A DNA stretch of 8,995 nucleotides from Frigididesulfovibrio sp031553235 (GCA_031553235.1 JAVBLS010000025.1:1-8995); one strand, 5' to 3'. Counted from the stretch's first letter, positions 1 to 7,052 are shown. Made by a program: numbers and translations. Notes: generated by a model from the letters alone, not told the origin.

Positions 1-137
1 ATTGCGAGGCATAAAATCCAGAACCCATGAAGACCTCTTTGCAGGAGTTGGAAAAGCCCTGGACCGCGTTTCTGCAAGCGATGCCCAAGGCTGGTTCAAG
101 TCTTCTGGTTATATACAATTTTAAAGTTGAAATGCTC
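1..137 (+). mobile_element. Right end of an IS630-like insertion sequence
   Basis: The transposase stop (122-124) is followed by only about 13 bases before a CTAG at 137-140 and the start of GC-rich tail-gene coding sequence. IS630-family elements insert at TA, classically within CTAG, and duplicate the TA. The element end is therefore placed at about 137, with TA 138-139 as the duplicated target. Read outward-in on the other strand, the terminal sequence begins GAGCATTTCAACTTTAAAAT, the candidate inverted repeat. The matching left end lies outside the window, so the inverted repeat and target duplication are inferred. Confidence 0.6.
2..124 (+). CDS. IS630-family transposase, C-terminal end (partial, runs off left edge)
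   Basis: The open frame enters from the left edge and ends at TAA 122-124, leaving 40 residues. It reads LRGIKSRTHEDLFAGVGKAL and then a tail with DAQGWFKSSGY before the stop. This pattern, a short helix with 'GxALD' followed by a 'WFxxxGY' end, is typical of the extreme C-terminus of IS630/Tc1-type DDE transposases, which cut and paste DNA at TA dinucleotides. The catalytic DDE residues lie outside the window, so activity cannot be judged. The fragment is somewhat lower in GC than the tail genes downstream, which fits an independent mobile element. The family call rests on recognising the C-terminal pattern only. Confidence 0.75.
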   Translation: MRGIKSRTHEDLFAGVGKALDRVSASDAQGWFKSSGYIQF

Positions 138-484
138 TAGGCGGCATGAACTACTGCCTGGGCGTGCCCACGGCCACGGTCTGGGAGCACCCGTTCATCC
201 TTGGCGAGAGCATGCTTTCGGACCACGATTATGGCTTTCACCACCTGCTGCTGCACGAATTCTTCCACAAGACTCTGTCTATCCAGGCCGGAGACCTGGC
301 CCAAGCTCCTCCGTCGGGTTTCGGCCTTTCCGACAACTTGTTCGGCGCGGGCGCGGCCTTGCGCGAACAAAGCTGGTCCGGCCCCTGGAACGACCGAAAA
401 TGGAACAATTACCTGGCCTTTACCCGTATCACGCACGAGGAGGCGCAGGAAGCGCCCCCGACCGTCAACTCAAAAAAGGAGTAA
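138..484 (+). pseudogene. Tail-region gene remnant, 5' part removed by the IS insertion
   Basis: In the frame reading across the IS junction, codons after TGA 128-130 give Leu-Gly-Gly-Met-Asn-Tyr and continue open to the TAA at 482-484. The first ATG (146) has no usable ribosome-binding site: an AGGCGG ends one base before it. It is therefore more likely an internal methionine of a longer protein whose 5' half lies beyond the insertion sequence. The 112 residues from that ATG are rich in aromatic residues and histidine. They include LLLHEFFHKT (residues 34-43, a HExxH pattern) and a Gly/Ala-rich stretch near residues 68-71. I do not recognise the family. The position directly upstream of tail genes suggests a tail or baseplate component. 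The gene ends 7 bases before the next ATG, and that gene's Shine-Dalgarno overlaps its last codons, so it belongs to the same operon. Confidence 0.6.
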
Positions 485-491
485 CCCCCCC

Positions 492-1022
492 ATGTCTTTA
501 GCGACCATTTCCAAAACCGGGCGGGCGGCCATAGCCCGGGCCATCGGCAAGTGTCCCCTGCATATCGCCTGGGGCACAGGCGACCCGGCCTGGGACGACA
601 TGAACGAAGAGGACTTGCCCTCCCTCATTGAAGCGAGTGCCCTGCAAACCGAAGTCGGCCGCCGGACCGTCACCACCGTCGGCTTTGTGGAAAAAGACGA
701 AGCCGGCGACATCGTGGTGCCCACGGGCAGGAACTCGAACGGCACCGTGCAACTGACGCGCTATCGTCAGGTGGAACACCCGACCCCCTTCCTGTACCTG
801 CGTGCCGCCTACGATTACGAAGACGCCTCCATGTCGGTGATCCGCGAAATCGCCGTGTTCATGGATACCGTTCCCCAGCCGGATCTGCCCCCGGGCCTGC
901 TCTATTTCACTCCAGACCAGCTGGCCGAGCCCGGTATGCACCTGGCCGGGCAGATTCTCCGGCCCTCGATCAACCGCAGCCCGTCCGTGCGCCAGTCCAT
1001 CGAATTCGTTCTGCCGATTTAG
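492..1022 (+). CDS. Phage tail/baseplate-associated protein (176 aa, uncharacterised)
   Basis: ATG 492 is chosen because AAGGAG at 476-481 lies 10 bases upstream; the longer open frame from 201 overlaps the preceding gene in another frame and lacks support. No signal peptide or membrane segment is visible. The middle (about residues 55-80) holds a beta-rich segment with 'GRRTVTTVGFVEKDEAGDI'. The second half contains 'FLYLRAAYDYEDA', 'IREIAVF' (about 115-121), 'YFTP' and 'RSPSVRQSIEF' near the C-terminus. Proteins of this layout sit next to DUF4815 genes in prophages, and the 'REI.VF' and 'RS..VRQ' patterns recur in them as I remember the group. A structural role at the baseplate or tail tip is inferred from position: the gene lies between a tail-region remnant and the DUF4815 gene, with 22 bases to the next start. 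Confidence 0.7.
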   Translation: MSLATISKTGRAAIARAIGKCPLHIAWGTGDPAWDDMNEEDLPSLIEASALQTEVGRRTVTTVGFVEKDEAGDIVVPTGRNSNGTVQLTRYRQVEHPTPFLYLRAAYDYEDASMSVIREIAVFMDTVPQPDLPPGLLYFTPDQLAEPGMHLAGQILRPSINRSPSVRQSIEFVLPI

Positions 1023-1044
1023 CACAATTTCAAAAGGAAACATC

Positions 1045-4000
1045 ATGTCCGCCACCATACCTGATCAATATTATGAAGACTTCGACAAACACCAATACGA
1101 CGAGCTGCTGTTCCGGGACGGCAAGCATCTCCAGGGCCGCGAGCTGAACAACCTGCAGAAGCAGGCCAAGTCGCACATCGCCCGTATCGCCTCGGCCCTG
1201 TTCAAGGACGGCGACATTACCGAGGGCGCCCAGATCATCGTCGACCAAACCACGGGCGCGGTCACGGCCCAAGCCGGCAAGGTCTTCCTGGCCGGGGCCA
1301 TCCGCGACGTACCGGAAGCAACCTTCACCATTCCCACCATCGGTGTTGCCACCATCGGCATCTATCTGGCCGAAACGGTGATCTCCGAGTTGGAAGACAA
1401 GTCTTTACGCAATCCGGCCACGGGCAACCGGGGCGAAGGCCAGCCCGGCGCCTGGCGACTCAAGGTGACAGCCCGCTGGGGCTTTGCTGGCGACGATGGC
1501 GACGGTAAATTCTACCCCGTGCACACTGTGGAAGACGGCATGCCCCGGGCCAAGGATGCTCCGCCGAACCTGGATGCCTTCACCCAGATGCTGGCCACCT
1601 ATGATCGCCAGTCCACGGGCGGCGGCTCGTACGTGGTCTCCGGCCTGGCCGTGCTGCAGGCGGACGATGCTCCGGACGGGCGGCAGGTGTACACCGTTTC
1701 CGAAGGCAGCGCCCGAGTGAATGGTTACCAGATCACCTTGCCCACCTCGCGCCGGGTGACGCACAGCGCCACCCCAGACCTGCGCCGGGTGGACACCGAG
1801 GTGCATGTCGGCACCGGCCCGGAACGGCAGCGGGTGGAAGTCAACCGTTACCCGGCCGGAACCTACACCGGCCTGCGCATCACCAAAGAAAAGACAGTGG
1901 ACATCATCCACGGCGCCTTTGCGGGCGCCCAGGACGATCTGCCGGACACCTCGGTGGTGGAAATCGTCCAGTGCAAACAGGGCGACACCATTTACGAAAA
2001 GGACACGGTCTACAAGAGAAGCGGCGACCGCGTGGACTGGTCCCTGCCCGGTGCCGAGCCTGCCGCGGGTTCCACCTACTCGGTCACCTATCGCTACATC
2101 GCCCAGGTGGAACCGGAAGAGCCGGACCACTCCGGCTTTTTTGTCACCGGCGCCGTGCTCGGCACCGGGATCATGGTCAGCTACACGCAGATGCTGCCGC
2201 GCTACGATTGCCTGGCCATCACCCAGGAGGGCCAATTCGTCTGGATCTCGGGCGTGGCCTCAGACAAAAACCCACGCAAGCCCAATGTGCCCATTTCCAT
2301 GCTCCCGTTGGCCTCCGTGCACCAGACTTGGACGGAAGATCGCCGTGTGGAGGGCGACGGCGTGCGCGTGGTACCATTTTCGGACATTGAATCCATGAAC
2401 AAGCGCATCGATGCCGTGGTGGCCGAGGTCGCCCGGCAACGCCTGGAAGCCGACGTTTCCACCCGTGAGGGAGGGGCGCGCAAGGGCATCTTTGTGGATC
2501 CCCTGCTGGACGACTCTTGCCGCGACCAAGGCCTGGCCCAGACCGGAGCGATCATTGACGGCATTCTGACCCTGCCCATCAAGGCCGATGCCTACCCCTT
2601 GTCCGGCGATGTGACCAAGCCCACAAGCAACCCCTACACCGTGGGCATCGTCCTGGCCCAGCCCCTGCACACCGGCGAGATGAAGGTCAACCCCTACATG
2701 GCCTACGACCGCCGCCCGGCCACGGCGGCAATCACCCCGGCCGTGGACCAGTGGACAGAAAATGCCACCGTCTGGACCAGCGCGGTGACCCAGCGTCTCA
2801 GCACCGGCCGCGGCAAGCGCGTTTCCACCAGTACCGGCACCAGTACCCAGGTGGCCGGGGTAACCGGCACGGCCCTTGAATACCTGCGGCAAATCAACGT
2901 GGCTTTTGAAGTGAGCGGCTTTGGCGCGGGTGAGATTCTGGACTCGATTGTCTTTGACGGCCTCAATGTGACCCCGGGTTCACCCGTGACGGCCGACGCC
3001 TCGGGTGTGGCCAAGGGTGCCTTCACCATCCCGGCCAAGGTGCCTGCCGGGGCCAAAAGCGTGACCTTCACCGGCCAAGGCGGCAGCACGGGCTCGGCCA
3101 CCTTTGTGGGCCAGGGCAACCTCCAGACCACAACCCTGCGCTCCGTGACCACCATCACCAGCTCCTTCTATGACCCCGTGGCTCAGACCTTCGCCCTGGA
3201 GGAGAACCTGCAGTTGGGCGGCATCGACCTCTGGTTCACGGCCAAGGGTGAGGACGGGGTTACTGTGCAGTTGCGCGAGACCGCCAACGGCTATCCCTCT
3301 CGGGTCGTTCTGGCGCAGAAATTCATCCCGGCCGCCGACGTCGTGGCCTCGGGCGGCGGTCACACCCGCGTGCTCTTCGACGCTCCGGTCGGTATCGTCG
3401 CCGGAGTGGAATACGCTTTTGTGGTGCTCTGCGACGATCCCGTGACCAGCATCGCCGTGGCGGAACTGGGTGAATTCGACGCCGGCAACCAGCAGCACGT
3501 CACGGCCCAGCCGTACACCGTGGGCGTGCTCTTTTCGAGCAGCAACGCCAGCACCTGGACAGCGCATCAGGACAAAGACGCGACCTTCCGTCTGCTGGCC
3601 GCCGACTTCTCCGTACAGTCCGGCGAGATCGACCTCGGCACGGCTTCCGTCACCAATGCCACGGACATCATGCTCCTCTCCCTTGCGGAAACCCCGTCCG
3701 CTTCCACCCGAGTGGAATATGCCATGACCCTGCCCGGCGGCGAGGAACTGGTGGTTTCCGAAGGCCAGCCCATACGCCTGAACGTGGCCGTCAGTGGGCA
3801 GGTGGGCGTCAAGGCCCGGCTCAAGGGCACGGCCAAGGCCGGTCCCCTGCTCTGGCCAGGTTCGCAACTCGTGGCCGGCGAAGCCGCCATGACCGCGGAC
3901 TACGTGACCCGGGCCGTGCCCGCCGTGGGCGGCGCCAAGGCCGTGCTCATCTATGAGGCGAGCATTCCTTCCGGCGCCTCGGTGACGCCGCTTTTGCGCA

Positions 4001-4182
4001 AAGACCAAGGTGAATTCGCAGCCATGACACCCGACGGCAGCACGCCTTCGGACGACGGCTTTGTGGAGTACCGCTTCATCGCGAACGGCATCACGGCGGA
4101 CGCCATTCAGGTGAAGCTGACGCTTGCCGGCACTGCGGCCAACCGGCCCACGGTCGGCAACATCCGCGTGCTGGTTGTATAA
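1045..4182 (+). CDS. DUF4815-domain phage structural protein (1045 aa, tail/baseplate)
   Basis: Start ATG 1045 follows AAAAGGA (1032-1038) by 6 bases. The N-terminus, 'QYYEDFDKHQYDELLFRDGK' then 'LQGRELNNLQ', is the characteristic opening of DUF4815 proteins, which occur in phages and prophages. The domain should cover roughly the first 550 residues. A second recognisable region begins near residue 710 with 'DPVAQTF' and continues through 'LWFTAKGEDGVTVQLRET', 'NGYPS' and 'VEYAFVVL' to 'GVLFSSSNASTWT' near residue 825. This resembles a beta-sandwich repeated in baseplate-wedge and fibre-connector proteins of large myoviruses. No transmembrane segment, signal peptide or enzyme motif is visible. 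The protein probably forms part of the baseplate or a fibre-attachment structure in the virion. A perfect hairpin begins 1 base after the stop. Frame and length look intact; function is inferred from family and context. Confidence 0.85.
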   Translation: MSATIPDQYYEDFDKHQYDELLFRDGKHLQGRELNNLQKQAKSHIARIASALFKDGDITEGAQIIVDQTTGAVTAQAGKVFLAGAIRDVPEATFTIPTIGVATIGIYLAETVISELEDKSLRNPATGNRGEGQPGAWRLKVTARWGFAGDDGDGKFYPVHTVEDGMPRAKDAPPNLDAFTQMLATYDRQSTGGGSYVVSGLAVLQADDAPDGRQVYTVSEGSARVNGYQITLPTSRRVTHSATPDLRRVDTEVHVGTGPERQRVEVNRYPAGTYTGLRITKEKTVDIIHGAFAGAQDDLPDTSVVEIVQCKQGDTIYEKDTVYKRSGDRVDWSLPGAEPAAGSTYSVTYRYIAQVEPEEPDHSGFFVTGAVLGTGIMVSYTQMLPRYDCLAITQEGQFVWISGVASDKNPRKPNVPISMLPLASVHQTWTEDRRVEGDGVRVVPFSDIESMNKRIDAVVAEVARQRLEADVSTREGGARKGIFVDPLLDDSCRDQGLAQTGAIIDGILTLPIKADAYPLSGDVTKPTSNPYTVGIVLAQPLHTGEMKVNPYMAYDRRPATAAITPAVDQWTENATVWTSAVTQRLSTGRGKRVSTSTGTSTQVAGVTGTALEYLRQINVAFEVSGFGAGEILDSIVFDGLNVTPGSPVTADASGVAKGAFTIPAKVPAGAKSVTFTGQGGSTGSATFVGQGNLQTTTLRSVTTITSSFYDPVAQTFALEENLQLGGIDLWFTAKGEDGVTVQLRETANGYPSRVVLAQKFIPAADVVASGGGHTRVLFDAPVGIVAGVEYAFVVLCDDPVTSIAVAELGEFDAGNQQHVTAQPYTVGVLFSSSNASTWTAHQDKDATFRLLAADFSVQSGEIDLGTASVTNATDIMLLSLAETPSASTRVEYAMTLPGGEELVVSEGQPIRLNVAVSGQVGVKARLKGTAKAGPLLWPGSQLVAGEAAMTADYVTRAVPAVGGAKAVLIYEASIPSGASVTPLLRKDQGEFAAMTPDGSTPSDDGFVEYRFIANGITADAIQVKLTLAGTAANRPTVGNIRVLVV

Positions 4183-4183
4183 T

Positions 4184-4217
4184 AGAGGAAGTCGGCTTTT
4201 CAAAGCCGACTTCCTCT
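4184..4217 (+). terminator. Perfect 16-bp hairpin after the DUF4815 gene
   Basis: AGAGGAAGTCGGCTTT (4184-4199) and AAAGCCGACTTCCTCT (4202-4217) are exact reverse complements separated by 2 bases, so the helix would realistically close with a 4-base loop. It begins 1 base after TAA 4180-4182. There is no T-run downstream, so it is not a classical intrinsic terminator. It may act as a Rho-assisted or partial terminator or as a 3'-end stabiliser that lowers or separates expression of the fibre gene. Confidence 0.6.
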
Positions 4218-4267
4218 GACGGACGCGCAAGCGGACGTCCGCTCGCGGGCTCGTTCCAAAGTCCGTC
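4218..4267 (+). repeat. Nested stem-loop in the intergenic region
   Basis: GACGGAC (4218-4224) pairs with GTCCGTC (4261-4267). Inside it lies the 14-bp palindrome AGCGGACGTCCGCT (4230-4243), which can be extended by CGCG/CGCG pairing (4224-4227 with 4244-4247) if a CA bulge is allowed. The extension shares one base with the outer stem, so not all pairs can form together. It directly follows the 16-bp hairpin, making a string of structures between the two tail genes. No function is assigned. Confidence 0.45.
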
Positions 4268-4277
4268 GGTAATATGG

Positions 4278-4305
4278 TTTCATAATCAATTTCATAATGA
4301 AATTG
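4278..4305 (+). repeat. AT-rich palindrome and direct repeat upstream of the fibre gene
   Basis: CAATTTCA (4287-4294) and TGAAATTG (4298-4305) are exact inverted repeats around TAA. TTTCATAAT also occurs twice as a direct repeat (4278-4286 and 4290-4298). The element ends 7 bases before the GAGG Shine-Dalgarno (4313-4316) of the fibre gene. It could be an operator-like site or an mRNA hairpin affecting initiation. It does not resemble the recombination sites of Gin-type fibre-switch invertases as I remember them. Confidence 0.4.
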
Positions 4306-4322
4306 CTCTCAAGAGGTCCCCG

Positions 4323-5591
4323 ATGCTCGATCCCCGCACTCCCAACCTGAACCTGCCGAAACCCCATGAGCGGAACGACCTGGCCGATGACGTCCTGCGC
4401 CTCGGTCAGGCCGTGGACATGCTGGACGGCCATGTCGCCGGTCTGAAAGATGCGGTCGAAGCCGGCTTGGCGGCTACCGCTGAGGGCCTGACTGAAATCG
4501 GAGAACGCTTGGCGGAAGTTGGCAAACGTCTGACCGAAACCGGAGAGCGCTTGGCGCAGGACACCGTGGCCGAAGAAACCGCGCGCAAAACCAGCGACGC
4601 GGCCCTGAGCGAGCGCATCGACCGGGAAGCCGCGGCCAGAGAGGAGCACACCCTGGCCACGGGCAACGTTCACGACCTGGATCTCTCGCCGCTGGTTCCG
4701 AAGGCCACCCGTATTATCGCCGATGGCCTGCTTGAGGGCGGCGGCCCATTGAACGGAGACGTCACCGTCAGCCTCGACGCCGGCAAGATTCCGAGGCCAC
4801 TGGAAGGTATTCGGGAAGTATTCGCCGGCACCATCCAGGCTTGGCCCTCCCTGTGCATCCCCACCCTGGAAGACGGCCTGCCCCTCGGCCTTTCCTTGGA
4901 CGGAGCGGTGGCCGACCTGAGCGTTTACCCGCGCCTGGCCCGTGTGCTTTGCCCGGCCGCCGACAACGCCTGGGCGCCCGCCTGGTTCCGTTGTGATGGG
5001 TACGGCACACGGGGCGAGGGCGAGGGGTTCCACCACATCAGGCTAGACGATTGGCGCGGCGGCCACCCCCGCGCCCTCGACCTCGGCCGGGGTATCGACC
5101 GGAGCACCGCCCTGGTCAAAACCACCAACGGCAGCGCCGACATCACCATCGTCAACAACTTGAGCGCCGGCGGCACGTTGCTTACGCCGAGTACCGGTAC
5201 TGAAGGTTTTTACCCCGGCATTGGAATCGCCGGCGCCGGTATCCCGGCCGGGGCTGTGATCACCGCGGTGTCCGGGGTCAATGTCACTTTGTCCATTGCC
5301 TGTACGGCCACAGCGGCGAGTGTGGAAATCACTCTGACCGGGCGCGTGCCCGGAAGCTGGCAGGGGGACACGACGCGTCCCGCCAAGGGCACAACCAGCC
5401 TTTATGGCTTCTACAGCGGCAGTGCCGGCGGTGTACTGTACAACAACTATTCGACTTATGTGAGCGGCGGCGCCTTTGCCAAAGGCTCTTGTGTTGTGGG
5501 ACAGGACACGTTCGATATATCCCGCACCGCGCCGGTCGCTCCTTGCGTTCGCCCGGCCGGCCCGGCCGCTCATTACATCATTCTCGTCTAG
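4323..5591 (+). CDS. Phage tail fibre protein, coiled-coil N-terminus and collar-like C-terminus (422 aa)
   Basis: ATG 4323 has GAGG (4313-4316) 6 bases upstream. Residues 25-110 are predicted helical, with heptads at 56-76 of the form L-[TA]-E-[IVT]-G-[EK]-R, a parallel coiled coil expected to trimerise. 'HTLATGNVHDL' (109-119) is a His-containing linker of the kind common in phage fibres. 'GGGPLNGDVTVSL' (139-151) is another common fibre segment. A tail-collar-like domain follows: 'GTIQAWPS' (169-176), 'FRCDGYGTR' (222-230) and 'LDLGRGID' (252-259). Residues about 262-339 look like an inserted beta module ('GAGIPAGAVITAVSGVNVTLS'), after which the collar pattern resumes with 'GRVPGSWQGDT' (340-350). 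The C-terminus 'HYIILV' resembles the conserved hydrophobic end of collar fibres. Its role is receptor binding on the host surface. The next gene is 9 bases away and is probably its partner. Confidence 0.85.
   Translation: MLDPRTPNLNLPKPHERNDLADDVLRLGQAVDMLDGHVAGLKDAVEAGLAATAEGLTEIGERLAEVGKRLTETGERLAQDTVAEETARKTSDAALSERIDREAAAREEHTLATGNVHDLDLSPLVPKATRIIADGLLEGGGPLNGDVTVSLDAGKIPRPLEGIREVFAGTIQAWPSLCIPTLEDGLPLGLSLDGAVADLSVYPRLARVLCPAADNAWAPAWFRCDGYGTRGEGEGFHHIRLDDWRGGHPRALDLGRGIDRSTALVKTTNGSADITIVNNLSAGGTLLTPSTGTEGFYPGIGIAGAGIPAGAVITAVSGVNVTLSIACTATAASVEITLTGRVPGSWQGDTTRPAKGTTSLYGFYSGSAGGVLYNNYSTYVSGGAFAKGSCVVGQDTFDISRTAPVAPCVRPAGPAAHYIILV
4488..4571 (+). repeat. 42-bp (14-codon) repeat in the fibre coiled coil
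   Basis: Two successive 42-bp units start at 4488 and 4530. Their first 27 bases differ at only three positions and encode LTEIGERLA and LTETGERLA. The unit equals two heptads, so gain or loss of a copy would lengthen or shorten the fibre shaft without breaking the frame or the coiled-coil register. Confidence 0.6.
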
Positions 5592-5600
5592 GAGGCCCGT

Positions 5601-6260
5601 ATGCCGATCATCCACAGCTACGACAATCATGGCGTCTTCGCCGGTTCCACCGACATTCCGGATCGTCCCAAAGGTCTGAGCCTGCCGGTGAACTGCACCC
5701 TAACCGCCCCCCCGGACCTTCCCTCCGGCCGGGCAGCCGTCTGGAGCGGCTCAGTCTGGACTATCGTTGAAGATCATCATGGTCGTTCCGGCTACGTCAA
5801 CGGCGAGCCGCGCACCATCAACAGCCTCGGTCCTTTGCCGGAAGGCTGGAGCGATGCGCCGCCCCCGCCCACCCTGGACGAAGCCCGCGCCGCCAAGCTG
5901 ACCGCCATTGACGCGGAAACCTCCGTCTCCATCCTCGCAGGCTTTGACTACGAAGTGGGTGGGGAAACCCTGCATTTCTCCTACAAGTTCGCCGATCAGC
6001 AAAATTTTGCCGACACGGCCAATGCGGCAAGCGCCGCAAAAGATGGCGTACCCGGTCTGCCGCAGACCGTGACCTGGAGCGGCTGGAAAAAAAACGGCAA
6101 TACGTTTGTCCTTAGGCGTCTGGACCTGACTCCGGATGCCTTCCTTGACCTCTACTTTCAAGGAGCGCTGGCACACAAGGCCGCCTGCATGGAACGCGGA
6201 GGGCAACGAAAGGAGGCGCTGACCGCCGCCACGACCGTTGAGGAAATCGAGGCCATATGA
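5601..6260 (+). CDS. DUF4376-domain protein, tail fibre assembly-like (219 aa)
   Basis: AGGAGG (5590-5595), overlapping the fibre gene's stop codon, lies 5 bases before ATG 5601. The N-terminal part (about 1-85) is beta-rich and short-looped ('VYNxxG'-like opening 'IIHSYDNHGVFAG', then 'SGSVWTIVEDHHG', 'NSLGPLPEGWSDAPPPPT'), as in fibre-assembly or fibre-attached proteins. From 'LDEARAAKLTAIDAE' (about residue 92) the sequence follows the DUF4376 pattern: a helix, 'GFDYEVGGETLHFSY', a 'DQQNF' segment, then 'HKAACMERGGQRKEALTAAT' and 'TVEEIEAI' at the C-terminus. DUF4376 genes usually sit directly after a tail fibre gene, and the tight 9-base spacing here supports translation together with it. 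Its role as assembly factor or minor tail protein is inferred; no enzymatic motif is visible. Confidence 0.8.
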   Translation: MPIIHSYDNHGVFAGSTDIPDRPKGLSLPVNCTLTAPPDLPSGRAAVWSGSVWTIVEDHHGRSGYVNGEPRTINSLGPLPEGWSDAPPPPTLDEARAAKLTAIDAETSVSILAGFDYEVGGETLHFSYKFADQQNFADTANAASAAKDGVPGLPQTVTWSGWKKNGNTFVLRRLDLTPDAFLDLYFQGALAHKAACMERGGQRKEALTAATTVEEIEAI

Positions 6261-6370
6261 CCTGGGCAAGTGTCAAGCGGGCCGCGCTGGATCCCGCCGC
6301 GGGCATGAGCCAAGCCGTTTTTCTGACCCGAGCGACCGAAGCCTGTCAGGTGGACCGGCATGGGCGGTAA
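6257..6370 (+). CDS. Possible 37-aa peptide, translationally coupled to the DUF4376 gene
   Basis: ATG 6257 overlaps the TGA of the previous gene as ATGA, and a GAGG at 6249-6252 lies 4 bases upstream, so ribosomes finishing the DUF4376 gene could restart here. It encodes MTWASVKRAALDPAAGMSQA and then VFLTRATEACQVDRHGR before TAA 6368-6370. The composition is ordinary coding-like (Ala-rich, no low-complexity run). I do not recognise it. It may be a real short phage peptide or the beginning of a longer gene truncated here, since the cargo region starts shortly after. Confidence 0.4.
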   Translation: MTWASVKRAALDPAAGMSQAVFLTRATEACQVDRHGR

Positions 6371-6437
6371 GCTGCTGCGCCGAGCGTGAAGATTTGGACG
6401 AGTCGCCGCGGCCGAAGACCGGAGCGTTCGAGTCCAT

Positions 6438-6522
6438 CAGGCACACAATGAGCGTTGCGCTGAAACGCCCGCACCGCGAAAGCGCCCCGGAAGTCCGGGG
6501 CGCTTTCGCTATTGTCAACTTT
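6438..6522. repeat. Hairpin-bearing direct repeat, left copy
   Basis: This stretch aligns to 8287-8370 over its full length with a single 1-base gap and, by eye, roughly 80% identity. Shared blocks include GAGCGTTGCG, TGAAACG, CCCCGGAAG and CGCTTTCGC, and then TCAACTTT at the right boundary. Similarity stops abruptly after 6522. It contains a perfect hairpin (see the terminator entry). The two copies bracket the AT-rich stretch and the glycosyltransferase gene. It may be a duplicated terminator module used as a recombination point, or a dispersed family of phage or host terminators. Confidence 0.65.
6478..6507 (+). terminator. Terminator-like hairpin closing the tail operon
   Basis: GAAAGCGCCCCGG (6478-6490) and CCGGGGCGCTTTC (6495-6507) are perfect reverse complements around an AAGT loop. 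The stem is GC-rich in the middle with A and T runs at its outer ends (GAAAG/CTTTC), the shape of a bidirectional intrinsic terminator. The T-run proper is weak (CTTTCGCTATTGTC). It lies about 110 bases after the last tail-operon frame. Confidence 0.75.
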
Positions 6523-7002
6523 CAAGGTGCATACAGTCGCTCCACCGACACGAATTTGGCGCAGCTATCTATTGCGGAAGGCGTTTTTTCGGAAAGATCG
6601 CCGACGCCACCCTCGTCTATCCGTTTGAAAACATACGGTTATCTCAAAATTTGAGTCCGCTGATGCCCGTGCTTCACCCGGCCGCCCCGCCTAGACTCTG
6701 CCCGCTTTAATTGCAAATACAGACGCTTTCATCATTTTTTGTGTCAAGCGGAACGGGTGTAATCGTCTCTTTCTGCCATAAGAAGACAATAATATGAGAA
6801 TGTATTTCCATGTATAATATATAAAAACTGAGATATTTATGACATGAATATCGCTTAATGCTATGTTTATTTTTACAATTTACATTTTAAATTCATTATA
6901 AAATACTTTTCTCTATGAAAAATAATATTTTATTAAATTTGACATTTTTAAAAATTTAACTAATTTGCAGAAATTAAAAAATGATGAACGGAATAAATCT
7001 AT

Positions 7003-7032
7003 ATGACAATATATTTATTATTGACATATAAA
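7003..7032 (+). promoter_or_regulatory. Candidate sigma-70 promoter for the glycosyltransferase
   Basis: ATGACA (7003-7008, five of six matches to TTGACA) is followed after 18 bases by TATAAA (7027-7032, five of six matches to TATAAT), placing a start site near 7039, about 25 bases before ATG 7064. A perfect TTGACA at 7021-7026 and another at 6939-6944 lack an equally good -10. In such AT-rich DNA chance matches are common, so confidence is moderate. Confidence 0.4.
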
Positions 7033-7052
7033 ATAGAATAAAAATATTCAAC

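Noticed and set aside
201..491. Upstream extension of the 176-residue tail protein to a start at 201.
   Set aside because: It overlaps the preceding gene remnant in another frame, has Arg/Pro/Thr-rich shadow composition, and ATG 492 has a proper Shine-Dalgarno.
2980..4230. 416-residue - strand open frame opposite the DUF4815 gene.
   Set aside because: It is a shadow frame rich in Gly, His and Arg caused by high GC at third positions of the real gene; no ribosome-binding site or family pattern.
4278..4305. Possible invertase crossover site next to the fibre gene.
   Set aside because: The sequence is an AT-rich palindrome unlike known fibre-switch sites, and no inverted partner or second fibre C-terminus exists in the window.
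6422..6436. GTTCGAGTCC resembles the T-loop of a tRNA and could mark a tRNA end or phage attachment site.
   Set aside because: The flanking bases do not form a T-stem or acceptor stem, and no D-arm or anticodon arm is found upstream.
6238..6654. 138-residue + strand open frame across the left repeat.
   Set aside because: It overlaps the DUF4376 gene end in another frame, runs through a perfect terminator-like hairpin and has no recognisable protein pattern.
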